Notes under the pieces: model-generated
What the model was told of the DNA's origin: nothing
Database searches by the model: none
Seen by the model: only the letters and a program-made list of their open reading frames with translations
Shown: piece after piece, positions 45,106 through 53,937 of the stretch
How the letters are laid out: every line of letters begins with the position of its first letter
Numbering within the stretch: position 1 is the stretch's first letter
Position numbers and translations under genes: made by a program
Source of the DNA: Amycolatopsis thermophila
Lineage (GTDB): Bacteria; Actinomycetota; Actinomycetes; Mycobacteriales; Pseudonocardiaceae
DNA length: 64,000 nt
Direction: 5' to 3'
NCBI RefSeq assembly: GCF_030814215.1
Contig: NZ_JAUSUT010000001.1
Location: forward strand, 310,001-374,000

Positions 45106-46596
45106 TCAGGAGTTGCGCGGGAAGCCCAGGTTCACCCCGCCCTGCGCGGGGTCCGGCCACCGGGACGTCACGACCTTCGTCCGCGTGAAGAAGTGGAAGC
45201 CCTCCGGCCCGTAGGCGTGGCTGTCGCCGAAGAGGGAGTCCTTCCAGCCGCCGAAGGAGTAGTACCCGACGGGTACCGGGATGGGCACGTTGAGCCCCAC
45301 CATCCCGACCTCGACCTCGTTCTGGAACCGCCGGGCCGCGCGCCCGTCGTTGGTGAAGATCGCCGTGCCGTTGCCGTAGGGGTTGGCGTTCACCACCGCC
45401 AGCGCGTCGTCGTAGCTGCCCGCCCGCACGACCGCCAGCACCGGCCCGAAGATCTCGTCCGTGTAGATCGACATGTCCGTCCGCACCCGGTCGAACAGCG
45501 TCGGCCCCAGCCAGAACCCGCCGCCCGGCACCGGAGCCGACCGCCCGTCCACCACGAGCAACGCCCCGGCGGACACGCCCGCCTCCACATAGGACGCCAC
45601 GCGGTCCCGGTGCGCCGCCGTCACCAGCGGCCCCATCTCCGAGTCCGGGGAACGCCCGTCGCCCACCGTCAGCGAGCCCATCCGCGACGCGATCTTCGAC
45701 ACCAGCTCGTCACCGACCGGGTCGACGGCCACCACCACCGACACCGCCATGCACCGCTCCCCCGCGGACCCGAACCCGGCCGAGACCGCGGCGTCGGCCG
45801 CCAGGTCCAGGTCCGCGTCGGGCAGCACGACCATGTGGTTCTTCGCCCCGCCGAGTGCCTGCACACGCTTGCCGTGCGAGGTCCCGGTCTCGTACACGTA
45901 CCGCGCGATCGGCGTCGAGCCCACGAACGAGATCGCTTTCACGACCGGGTGCGCGAGCAGCCCGTCGACCGCCACCTTGTCTCCGTGCAGCACGTTGACC
46001 ACGCCGTCGGGCAACCCCGCTTCGGCCAGCAGCTCCGCGATGAACAGCGACGCCGACGGGTCCTTCTCACTCGGCTTCAGCACGACGGTGTTGCCGCACG
46101 CGATCGCGTTGGGCACGAACCACAGCGGCACCATCGCCGGGAAGTTGAACGGCGAGATCACCCCGACCACGCCCAGCGGCTGCGCGATGGAGAACACGTC
46201 GACGCCGGTGGAGGCGTTCTCGCTGAACCCGCCCTTGAGCATCTGCGGCGCGCCGCACGCGTACTCGACGTTCTCGATCGCGCGGGCGACCTCGCCGGCC
46301 GCGTCGGACAGCACCTTGCCGTGCTCACCGGTGATGATCTCGGCCAGCTCGTCCCGGCGCGCGGTGAGCAGCTCGCGGAAGCGGAACAGCACCCGCGACC
46401 GGGCCGCGAGCGAGGTGTCCCGCCAGCCGGGGAAAGCGCGTGCGGCCGCCGCGACGGCCTCGTCGACCTGCCCGTCACCGGCGAAGTCCACGTACCCGCG
46501 GACTTCGCCGGTGGCGGGGTCGAACACCTCCCCGGTCCGGTCCGCTACGCCACCCCAGCTCTTGCCGTCGATCCAGTGGCTGATCCGTCGCGTCAT
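45106..46596 (-). CDS. mmsA: (Methyl)malonate-semialdehyde dehydrogenase, CoA-acylating
   Basis: 496 residues. Converts methylmalonate or malonate semialdehyde with CoA and NAD to propionyl- or acetyl-CoA. Catalytic Cys282 is in GSAGERCMAVSV. The family-specific QALGGAKNHMVVLPDAD (about 246-262) lacks the general-base Glu of ordinary aldehyde dehydrogenases. Cofactor strand ISPFNFPAMVPLW. Its ATG overlaps the aminotransferase stop by four bases. In this context it would finish beta-alanine breakdown. Confidence 0.95.
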   Translation of the reverse strand: MTRRISHWIDGKSWGGVADRTGEVFDPATGEVRGYVDFAGDGQVDEAVAAAARAFPGWRDTSLAARSRVLFRFRELLTARRDELAEIITGEHGKVLSDAAGEVARAIENVEYACGAPQMLKGGFSENASTGVDVFSIAQPLGVVGVISPFNFPAMVPLWFVPNAIACGNTVVLKPSEKDPSASLFIAELLAEAGLPDGVVNVLHGDKVAVDGLLAHPVVKAISFVGSTPIARYVYETGTSHGKRVQALGGAKNHMVVLPDADLDLAADAAVSAGFGSAGERCMAVSVVVAVDPVGDELVSKIASRMGSLTVGDGRSPDSEMGPLVTAAHRDRVASYVEAGVSAGALLVVDGRSAPVPGGGFWLGPTLFDRVRTDMSIYTDEIFGPVLAVVRAGSYDDALAVVNANPYGNGTAIFTNDGRAARRFQNEVEVGMVGLNVPIPVPVGYYSFGGWKDSLFGDSHAYGPEGFHFFTRTKVVTSRWPDPAQGGVNLGFPRNS

Positions 46597-47891
46597 GCCC
46601 GCGCCTCCTGCACTGCAGCGACCGATTCCCGCAGGATCTCGAGCGCTTCGCCGGTCTCGTCGTCGGTCAGCGTCATGGGTGGCGCCAGCCGGATCACGTT
46701 GTTGTGCAGCCCGCCCTTGCCGACCAGCAGGCCGCGGGCCCGCGTCTCCTCCAGCACCAGCCGCGCGGCCTCGGGGCTGGGCGCGCCGTCCGGCTCGACG
46801 AGCTCGACGCCGATCATCAGGCCCTTGCCGCGCACGTCACCGACGACGTCGTAGCGCTCGGCGACGTCCCGCAGCCCCGCCAGCAGCCGCGCGCCCTGCT
46901 TCGCGGCGTTGCCCTGCAGGTCGTGGCTGAGCAGGTAGTCCAGCGTCGCCTTGGCGCCCGCGGTGGAGACCGGGTTGCCGCCGAAGGTCGAAATCGAGTT
47001 GGCGGTGAGCGAGTCCATCAGGTCGCCGCGGGCCACCACACCGCCGATCGCCAGGCCGTTGCCGAGCCCCTTGGCGAAGGTCATCGCATCCGGGATCACG
47101 CCGTGCGCCTGGATGCCCCAGAAGTGCTCGCCGGTGCGGCCCCAGCCGGTCTGGACCTCGTCGGAGATCAGCAGGATCCCGTACTCGTCGAGGACCTCCT
47201 TGAACGCGGCGAACAAGCCGTCCGGCGGCACGTTGAACCCGCCGACACCCTGGATCGGCTCGGCGATCAACGCGGCGACGTCGCCCGAAGTGGTGGTCTG
47301 CAGGACGTCGCGCAGGTCGTCGGCGCACGCCCGCACGTAGTCGGCGTCGGACAGCCCGCGGAAGGCGTCCCGGTAGCGGTAGCCGCCCTGCACATAAGAG
47401 ACCTTCACCGGGGACAGCGAGCTGGCCGACCAGCCGCGGTTGCCGGTGATGCCGATCGTCGCGAACGCCCGGCCGTGGTAGGAGTTGCGCATCGCCAGCA
47501 CCTGGTTGGAGCGGCGGTACTGCGTGGCGAGCATCAGCGCGGTCTCGTTGGCTTCGGTGCCGGAGTTGGTGAAGAACACCTTGGCGTCCGGTATCCCGCT
47601 CAGCCGCGCGATCTGCTCGGCGAGCTCGACCTGGGTGCGGATGAGGTACAGCGTCGAGGTGTGCAGCACCCCGGAGTCGACCTGCGAGCGGATGGCGTCG
47701 GAGATCTCGGCGATGTCGTAGCCGATGGCGTTGGTGAGGATGCCGGCGAAGAAGTCCAGGTAGGTGGTCCCGGCGGAATCGGTGACCCGCCTCCCCTGCG
47801 CGCGCACGATCTCGAGGGGCTCGTCGTAGTACAGGGCCAGCCAGTTCGGCAGGACCGCCCGGTGCCGGGCGAGCAGCTCCGATTCGCTCAT
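46593..47891 (-). CDS. Class III omega-aminotransferase (beta-alanine type)
   Basis: 432 residues. PLP-dependent enzyme; the Schiff-base lysine is in AMTFAKGLGNGLAIGG (near 265), cofactor residues in FFTNSGTEANETAL and LLISDEVQTGWGRTG. Class III members move amino groups from omega-amino acids. Coupling to mmsA and proximity to the pyrimidine genes point to beta-alanine with pyruvate or 2-oxoglutarate, giving malonate semialdehyde; a 4-aminobutyrate or alanine-glyoxylate role is the alternative. ATG 47891 is preferred to the upstream extension. Confidence 0.92.
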   Translation of the reverse strand: MSESELLARHRAVLPNWLALYYDEPLEIVRAQGRRVTDSAGTTYLDFFAGILTNAIGYDIAEISDAIRSQVDSGVLHTSTLYLIRTQVELAEQIARLSGIPDAKVFFTNSGTEANETALMLATQYRRSNQVLAMRNSYHGRAFATIGITGNRGWSASSLSPVKVSYVQGGYRYRDAFRGLSDADYVRACADDLRDVLQTTTSGDVAALIAEPIQGVGGFNVPPDGLFAAFKEVLDEYGILLISDEVQTGWGRTGEHFWGIQAHGVIPDAMTFAKGLGNGLAIGGVVARGDLMDSLTANSISTFGGNPVSTAGAKATLDYLLSHDLQGNAAKQGARLLAGLRDVAERYDVVGDVRGKGLMIGVELVEPDGAPSPEAARLVLEETRARGLLVGKGGLHNNVIRLAPPMTLTDDETGEALEILRESVAAVQEARA

Positions 47892-47911
47892 GTCCGCCAG
47901 TCTCGGCGGCC

Positions 47912-47936
47912 GTTGTCGCGCACCACCACACACAAC
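47912..47936. promoter_or_regulatory. GTTGT-N15-ACAAC dyad between the aminotransferase gene and pucR
   Basis: A five-base inverted repeat lies in the 101-base gap between the divergent starts, where a PucR-type activator would be expected to bind. The arms are short, so chance occurrence cannot be excluded. Confidence 0.25.
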
Positions 47937-47992
47937 ATGTACCCAATGGCCCGATCGGCCGTACAGTCTGCGTTCTGCGGAGGTGGTGGCGC

Positions 47993-49609
47993 TTGTACCC
48001 GACGGTGGCGGACGTTCTGGCCCTGCCGGTGCTGCGCCACGGCCGTCCGGAGGTCGTGGCCGGCGGGGGACGGCTGGACACGCGGGTGCGGTGGGTGCAC
48101 GTCGCCGAGGTCGCCGACATCGGGCACCTGCTCAAGGGCGGCGAACTGGTGCTGACCACCGGGATCGCCCTGCCGGACGACGCCACGCAGCTCGCGAAGT
48201 ACGTCGACGGGCTGGCCGACGCCGGCATCGCCGGGCTGGTGGTCGAGCTGGTCCGGCACTGGAGTGACGCGCTGCCGCGGGCCCTCGTGGAGGCCGCCGC
48301 GCGCCGCGAGCTGCCGTTGATCACGCTGTCCCGCGAGACGCGGTACGTCGCGGTCACCGAGGCGGTGAACGGGCTGATCGTCGACGCGCAGGTCGCCGAG
48401 CTGCGCGCGGCCGAGCACGTGCACCAGGTGTTCACGCAGCTCACGGTCGCCGGTGCGGAGCCGGCCGAGGTGCTGCGCGAGGTCGCCCGCATGACCGGGC
48501 GGCCGGTCGTGCTGGAAACGCTCGCGCACGAGGTGCTCGCCTACGACGCCGCCGGGACCGATCCGGGCGAGCTGCTCACCGGCTGGCCGGCCCGCTCCCG
48601 CACCGTCCACCTCGGCGAGCGCACCGGCTACCACGCCGACGCCGGGTGGCTGGTCACGGTCGTCGGCGCACGGGGCCACGACTGGGGGCGGCTGGTGATC
48701 GTGTGCGACGAACCACCGCCGGACCGGCACGTCGTCGTGGCCGAGCGGGCCGCGTCCGCGCTGGCCGTGCACCGGCTCGTCGCCCGCGAGTCCGACAGCC
48801 TGGAACGGCAGGCGCACCGCGCGGTGCTGACGGAGCTGATGACCTCGCCGACGCCGTCCGCCGAACTTCTGGCGCGGGCCGCCGCGCTGGGGGCGGCGCT
48901 GTCCGGACGGCTCGTCGGCGTCGCGGTCCGGCCCCGGATGACGGCGTCGCAGCGGCAGGCGGCCTCCGCGCCGACGGTGCTGCGCGACCTGGCCGAGACC
49001 GTCTCGCTGGCCACCCGCCGGGCCAAGGTGTCCGCGCTCGTCGCGGTGGTCGACGACGTGAGCGTGCGGGCGCTGCTGTCGCTGTCACCGCAGGCCAACG
49101 TCGACGCCGTGCTGCGCCGCCTGTCGGCCGAACTGCGGGCGCGGCCGACGTCGGTGCCCACCGTGCTGGCCGTCGGCACCACCGTCGAGTCCGCCGCCGG
49201 CGCCCGGCGCAGCCTGACCGAGGCCGCGCACGTCGCCGCGGCCGCGTTGCGCGACGGCGCCGAGCGCGAGGTGCACCGGCTGCGGGACGTCCGCCTGCGC
49301 GGGCTGCTGCACCTGCTCGCCGACGACGAGCGGGTCCAGGCGTTCGCCGAACGGGAGCTGGGTCCGCTGCTGTCCCGCGACGCCGCCTCCGGCACGCGGC
49401 TGGTGCAGGCCCTGCGGCACTACTGCGAGCACGGCGGCAACAAGTCCGCGGCGGCCGCCGCCGCCCACACCTCCCGGACCGCTTACTACCAGCAGCTCGC
49501 GCGCATCGAGCAGGTGCTCGGCGTGCCGCTGGAGGACCCTGAATCGATGCTGTCGCTCTACCTCGCGCTGCTCGCCCACGACCTCTCCGACGATCACCCG
49601 GACAGGTAA
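47993..49609 (+). CDS. PucR-family transcriptional regulator
   Basis: 538 residues. An N-terminal PucR domain (about 5-125; VADVLALPVLRHGRPEVVAG, GGELVLTTGIALPDD), a central GGDEF-like region and a C-terminal HTH_30 domain (about 475-530; YCEHGGNKSAAAAAAHTSRT, YYQQLARIEQVLG). PucR proteins respond to purine or pyrimidine catabolites. It stands between the two halves of the pyrimidine/beta-alanine locus and is the natural regulator of both. The start appears to be TTG 47993, about eleven bases after GGAGG. Confidence 0.92.
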   Translation: MYPTVADVLALPVLRHGRPEVVAGGGRLDTRVRWVHVAEVADIGHLLKGGELVLTTGIALPDDATQLAKYVDGLADAGIAGLVVELVRHWSDALPRALVEAAARRELPLITLSRETRYVAVTEAVNGLIVDAQVAELRAAEHVHQVFTQLTVAGAEPAEVLREVARMTGRPVVLETLAHEVLAYDAAGTDPGELLTGWPARSRTVHLGERTGYHADAGWLVTVVGARGHDWGRLVIVCDEPPPDRHVVVAERAASALAVHRLVARESDSLERQAHRAVLTELMTSPTPSAELLARAAALGAALSGRLVGVAVRPRMTASQRQAASAPTVLRDLAETVSLATRRAKVSALVAVVDDVSVRALLSLSPQANVDAVLRRLSAELRARPTSVPTVLAVGTTVESAAGARRSLTEAAHVAAAALRDGAEREVHRLRDVRLRGLLHLLADDERVQAFAERELGPLLSRDAASGTRLVQALRHYCEHGGNKSAAAAAAHTSRTAYYQQLARIEQVLGVPLEDPESMLSLYLALLAHDLSDDHPDR

Positions 49610-49644
49610 CACAGTTCTCCCGCCGACCGGCCGATAGCCCCGAT

Positions 49645-50013
49645 ATGCCTCTTTCCGCCCTACTCCCCGTCGCGGCGTCGGTCCTCACACTGGCCGCGCC
49701 GCCGGCGCACCCGCCCGCCGCGAGCCTGCTGCTCGGCCTCCAGGACAGCACCGGCCGGATCACCACGGTGACCCTGGACTGCCACCCGGCCGGCGGTGAC
49801 CACCCCGGCAAGGCCAGGGCCTGCGCCTCGCTGACCACTGTGGACGGCGACTTCGACCGGCTGCCGGCCGAGGCCACGGTGTGCCCGATGATCTACAGCC
49901 CGACCACGGCCACAGCGAAGGGCCACTGGCGCGGCAAACCCGTGGTCTACACCCACACCTACGGCAACAAGTGCGCCGCGGCGGCCGAGTCCGCCGGTGT
50001 CTTCGATTTCTAG
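49645..50013 (+). CDS. Secreted subtilisin inhibitor (SSI family)
   Basis: 122 residues with a short hydrophobic signal segment (1 to about 20) and the SSI fold. Disulfide cysteines are at 46/60 and 80/110 (LDCHPAGGDHPGKARAC; ATVCPMIYSP). The reactive bond should be Met82-Ile83 following the Cys80-Pro pair, and Met at P1 targets subtilisin-like proteases. The end GNKC...AGVFDF is typical. ATG 49645; the gene stands alone between pucR and the permease operon and seems unrelated to them. Confidence 0.92.
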   Translation: MPLSALLPVAASVLTLAAPPAHPPAASLLLGLQDSTGRITTVTLDCHPAGGDHPGKARACASLTTVDGDFDRLPAEATVCPMIYSPTTATAKGHWRGKPVVYTHTYGNKCAAAAESAGVFDF

Positions 50014-50174
50014 TTCGTGTTTCTGCGGGATTGACCGCGTGTCACGAACGGCTTTCCCGGGAGGGTGAAGCACCGGCCCGCGCCGGGCGCAATCGACACA
50101 CTGCGTTCCGACGCGGGCAACGGTGAACACTCTGACACTGCCTCCCCCGCGCCGGGGGCGAGCAGGATTCCGCA

Positions 50175-51740
50175 ATGGAACCCACCTCGCAGGTCACCAG
50201 ACCCGACGGACGGGTCGATCTCACCGGCACCGCGCAGCTCCAGGGCAGCCGGTTCATCAACGACGAGCTGGCCCCGGTGCCCGTGGAAAAGCGCACCTGG
50301 AGCACCTACAACTATTTCGCCCTGTGGATGGGAATGGCGCACAACATTCCCAGTTACGCGCTCGCCGCTTCGCTGATCGCACTGGGGATGAACTGGATCC
50401 AGGCGCTGATCACGATCACCCTGGGCAACCTGATCGTGCTCGTTCCCATGCTGCTCAACAGCCACGCGGGCACCAAGTACGGAATTCCGTTCCCGGTGTT
50501 CGCGCGTGCGTTCTACGGCGTGCGCGGGGCCAACCTGGCGGCGCTGCTGCGGGCGTTCATCGCGTGCGGCTGGTTCGGCATCCAGACCTGGGTCGGCGGC
50601 GAGGCGATCTACATCCTGGTCGGCAAGCTCACCGGTGCGGGCTGGCGGAACGCGGCCGAGGTGGGCGGCCAGCCGTGGACGCTGTGGCTGTCGTTCGGGG
50701 TCTTCTGGCTGGTCCAGATGCTGATCATCTGGCGCGGGATGGACGCCGTGCGCCGGTTCGAGAACTGGACCGCGCCGCTGGTGTCGGTCGGGTTCCTGAT
50801 CCTGCTCGCGTACGTGCTCGTCAAGGCGGGCGGGCTGGGGCCCATCCTGTCCGAGCCGGCGAAGCTGGGCTGGGGCAGCGGCTTCTGGAAGATCTTCGCG
50901 CCGTCGCTGATGGCCATGATCGCGTTCTGGTCGACGCTGTCGCTGAACATGCCGGACTTCACGCGCTTCGGCGGCAGCCAGCGCACGCAGGCCCGCGGGC
51001 AGGTCCTCGGGCTGCCGACGACGATGACGTTCATCGCGATCGTGGCGATCCTGACCACCTCCGGCGGCCAGGTGCTCTACGGCGAGGCGATCTGGGACCC
51101 GGCGCGGCTGGCCGACCGGTTCTCCAGCCCCGCGGTGGTCGTCGTCGCGCTGATCGCGCTGGTGCTGGCCACGATCTCGGCGAACCTCGCCGCGAACGTG
51201 GTGAGCCCGTCCTACGACTTCTCCAACGCCTTCCCGCGGCGGATCACCTTCGCGCTCGGCGGCCTCATCACCGGCGTGATCGGCGTGGTGATCATGCCGT
51301 GGAAGCTCTACTCCGACCCCGACATCTACATCTTCGCCTGGCTCGGCTTCTACGGCGGCATCCTCGGCGCGGTCGCCGGGGTGCTGGTGGCCGGTTACTG
51401 GGTGGTCAAGCGCACGAACCTCGACCTGGCCGGGCTCTACACCGAGGGCGGCCGCTACTGGTTCCGCGCCGGCTGGAACTGGCGCGCGCTGGTCGCCACG
51501 CTGGCCGGCGCCGTGCTCGCGGTCGGCGGCGCCTACACCGCGCCCGGTTCGCAGGGCCCGTTCCCCGCCGGCGGCCTGATCCCGTTCCTCAAGCCCCTCT
51601 ACGACTACAGCTGGATCGCCGGGCTGGCCGGCGCCTTCGTCGTCTACCTCGCGCTGTCGTGGGCGCACCGTCAACCGAAGGAGGAAACCCGTGAGCAATC
51701 TGGTCCGAGCCGCGTTGGTACAGCAGCGGTGGACGGGTGA
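50175..51740 (+). CDS. NCS1-family nucleobase/hydantoin cation symporter
   Basis: 521 residues, twelve membrane segments. NCS1 marks: EKRTWSTYNYFALWMGMAHN at the first segment, GTKYGIPFPVFARAFYG, IACGWFGIQTWVGGEAIY and MPDFTRFGGSQ. It would import uracil, dihydrouracil, allantoin or hydantoins with a cation; the downstream genes favour a pyrimidine. It leads the operon to the LLM oxidoreductase. Its last 50 bases overlap the nitrilase gene, an unusually long overlap, because its polar C-terminal tail extends past the next start. Confidence 0.92.
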   Translation: MEPTSQVTRPDGRVDLTGTAQLQGSRFINDELAPVPVEKRTWSTYNYFALWMGMAHNIPSYALAASLIALGMNWIQALITITLGNLIVLVPMLLNSHAGTKYGIPFPVFARAFYGVRGANLAALLRAFIACGWFGIQTWVGGEAIYILVGKLTGAGWRNAAEVGGQPWTLWLSFGVFWLVQMLIIWRGMDAVRRFENWTAPLVSVGFLILLAYVLVKAGGLGPILSEPAKLGWGSGFWKIFAPSLMAMIAFWSTLSLNMPDFTRFGGSQRTQARGQVLGLPTTMTFIAIVAILTTSGGQVLYGEAIWDPARLADRFSSPAVVVVALIALVLATISANLAANVVSPSYDFSNAFPRRITFALGGLITGVIGVVIMPWKLYSDPDIYIFAWLGFYGGILGAVAGVLVAGYWVVKRTNLDLAGLYTEGGRYWFRAGWNWRALVATLAGAVLAVGGAYTAPGSQGPFPAGGLIPFLKPLYDYSWIAGLAGAFVVYLALSWAHRQPKEETREQSGPSRVGTAAVDG

Positions 51741-52533
51741 CAAGGACTCGATGATCGCGGGCGCGGTCGAGGCGATCGGTTCGGCCGCCTCGCAGGGCGC
51801 CCAGGTCGTCTGCCTCCAGGAGCTGTTCTACGGGCCGTACTTCTGCCAGGTCCAGGACGCCGACTACTACTCCTACACCGAGGGCATCCCGGACGGCCCG
51901 ACGACCAGGCTGCTGCAGGAGGTCGCCGAGCGGCACGGCATCGTGATCGTCGCGCCGATGTACGAGGAGGAGCAGGCGGGCGTCTACTACAACACCGCCG
52001 CCGTGATCGACGCCGACGGCAGGTACCTGGGCAAGTACCGCAAGAACCACATCCCGCAGGTCAAGGGCTTCTGGGAGAAGTTCTACTTCCGGCCCGGCAA
52101 CACCGGCTACCCGGTGTTCGACACCGCGGTCGGCCGGATCGGCGTCTACATCTGCTACGACCGGCACTTCCCGGAGGGCTGGCGCGCGCTCGGCCTGGCG
52201 GGCGCGAAGATCGTGTTCAACCCGTCCGCCACCAGCCGCGGCCTGTCGCAGTACCTGTGGCGGCTCGAGCAGCCCGCCGCCGCCGTGGCGAACGAGTACT
52301 ACGTGGGCGCGATCAACCGGGTCGGCGTGGAACCGTTGGGCGACAACGACTTCTACGGCCAGACCTACTTCGTCGACCCGCGCGGCGAGCTGGTCAGCGA
52401 CGCCGCCTCCGACACCGAGGACGAGGTCGTGGTGCGGGACCTGGACATGGACAAGCTGGCCGACGTGCGGAACCTGTGGCAGTTCTACCGCGACCGCCGT
52501 CCCGACTCCTACGACCCGATCGTGGCGCCGTAA
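51691..52533 (+). CDS. Nitrilase-superfamily amidohydrolase, probable beta-ureidopropionase
   Basis: 280 residues. The catalytic triad is Glu44 (CLQELFYGPYF), Lys118 (KYRKNHIPQ) and Cys155 (VYICYDRHFPE). Such enzymes remove the carbamoyl group from N-carbamoyl-beta-alanine or N-carbamoylputrescine; the neighbouring dihydropyrimidinase favours the first. GTG 51691 has AAGGAGG nine bases upstream, inside the permease gene. The next gene starts nine bases after its stop. Confidence 0.92.
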   Translation: MSNLVRAALVQQRWTGDKDSMIAGAVEAIGSAASQGAQVVCLQELFYGPYFCQVQDADYYSYTEGIPDGPTTRLLQEVAERHGIVIVAPMYEEEQAGVYYNTAAVIDADGRYLGKYRKNHIPQVKGFWEKFYFRPGNTGYPVFDTAVGRIGVYICYDRHFPEGWRALGLAGAKIVFNPSATSRGLSQYLWRLEQPAAAVANEYYVGAINRVGVEPLGDNDFYGQTYFVDPRGELVSDAASDTEDEVVVRDLDMDKLADVRNLWQFYRDRRPDSYDPIVAP

Positions 52534-52542
52534 GGAGGGCCG

Positions 52543-53928
52543 ATGCGTACGCTGATCAAGGGTGGCACGGTGCTGTCCAGCACCGGGGCGAGCCGCGCGG
52601 ACGTGCTGGTCGACGGTGAGACGATCGCCGCCGTCGCCGCGCCCGGGCTGTTCGAGACGGCCGACGAGGTGCTCGACGCGACCGGGAAGTACGTGATGCC
52701 CGGCGGGATCGACGCCCACACGCACATGGAGATGCCCTTCGGCGGGACGTTCTCGAACGACACCTTCGAGACCGGGACGACCGCCGCGGCGTGGGGCGGC
52801 ACCACCACGATCATCGACTTCGCGGTGCAGCCCAAGGGATCCACGCTGCAGCCGACGCTGGACAAGTGGCACGAGAAGGCCGACGGCCACTGCGCCATCG
52901 ACTACGGCTTCCACATGATCCTGTCCGACGTCAACGACACCACGCTCAAGGAGATGCAGACCTGCATCGACGCCGGGGTGTCCAGCTTCAAGATGTTCAT
53001 GGCCTACCCGGGCGTGTTCTACTCCACCGACGGCGAGATCCTGCGCGCGATGCGGAAGGCGACCGAGACCGGCGCGACGATCATGATGCACGCGGAGAAC
53101 GGCATCGCGATCGACCAGCTGGTCGCGCAGGCGCTCGCGGACGGCAAGGGCGATCCGGTGCAGCACGGCCTGACCCGGCCGCCGGAGCTGGAGGGCGAGG
53201 CGACGTCGCGGGCGATCCGCCTCGCGCAGGTGACCGGCGCACCGCTCTACATCGTGCACCTCTCGGCGTCGCAAGCGCTTGCGGCGGTGGCGGAGGCGCG
53301 CGACGGCGGCCAGAACGTGTTCGCCGAGACCTGTCCGCAATACCTGTACCTGTCCATCGAGGACCTGGCGCGCCCCGGCTTCGAGGGCGCGAAGTACGTC
53401 GCGTCCCCGCCGCTGCGGGAGAAGTGGCACCAGGGTGATCTGTGGCGGGGACTGCGCACCAACGATCTGAGCGTGGTGTCGACCGACCACTGCCCGTTCT
53501 GCTTCAAGGACCAGAAGGAGCTCGGCCGCGGGGACTTCTCGAAGATCCCGAACGGGATGCCGGGTGTCGAGCACCGGATGGACCTGCTGCATCAGGGGGT
53601 CGTGGCGGGCGAGATCTCGCTGGCCCGGTGGGTCGAGGCGTGCTCGACGACGCCGGCGCGGATGTTCGGGCTGTACCCGCGCAAGGGTGTGATCGCGCCC
53701 GGTGCGGACGCCGACATCGTGATCTACGACCCGGCCGCGAAGCAGACGTTGTCCGCCGAGACGCACCACATGAACGTGGACTACTCGGCGTACGAGGGGT
53801 TCGAGATCACCGGCAAGGTCGAGGCGGTGCTCTCGCGCGGGCGCGTGGTCGTGTCGCCGTCGGGGTTCAGCGGCAGCGCCGGGCACGGGAAGTTCCTGTC
53901 CCGGGACCTGTGCCAGTACCTGAACTGA
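52543..53928 (+). CDS. Dihydropyrimidinase (D-hydantoinase)
   Basis: 461 residues. Opens the ring of dihydrouracil/dihydrothymine to N-carbamoyl-beta-amino acids. The binuclear metal site has His59-x-His61 (IDAHTHMEM), carboxylated Lys150 (VSSFKMFMAY), His183 (MMHAENG), a His in YIVHLSAS and Asp in VSTDHCPFCF. Length is typical. ATG 52543 follows GGAGG. A hydantoin-specific role is possible, but the beta-alanine enzymes nearby favour pyrimidines. Confidence 0.95.
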   Translation: MRTLIKGGTVLSSTGASRADVLVDGETIAAVAAPGLFETADEVLDATGKYVMPGGIDAHTHMEMPFGGTFSNDTFETGTTAAAWGGTTTIIDFAVQPKGSTLQPTLDKWHEKADGHCAIDYGFHMILSDVNDTTLKEMQTCIDAGVSSFKMFMAYPGVFYSTDGEILRAMRKATETGATIMMHAENGIAIDQLVAQALADGKGDPVQHGLTRPPELEGEATSRAIRLAQVTGAPLYIVHLSASQALAAVAEARDGGQNVFAETCPQYLYLSIEDLARPGFEGAKYVASPPLREKWHQGDLWRGLRTNDLSVVSTDHCPFCFKDQKELGRGDFSKIPNGMPGVEHRMDLLHQGVVAGEISLARWVEACSTTPARMFGLYPRKGVIAPGADADIVIYDPAAKQTLSAETHHMNVDYSAYEGFEITGKVEAVLSRGRVVVSPSGFSGSAGHGKFLSRDLCQYLN

Positions 53929-53937
53929 GGAGCGGGC

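Noticed and set aside
42625-46854. 1409-codon plus-strand frame opposite dnaJ, hrcA and mmsA
   Set aside because: Stop-free complement of high-GC genes; its composition (HRR, VRVDRH) has no protein-like features.
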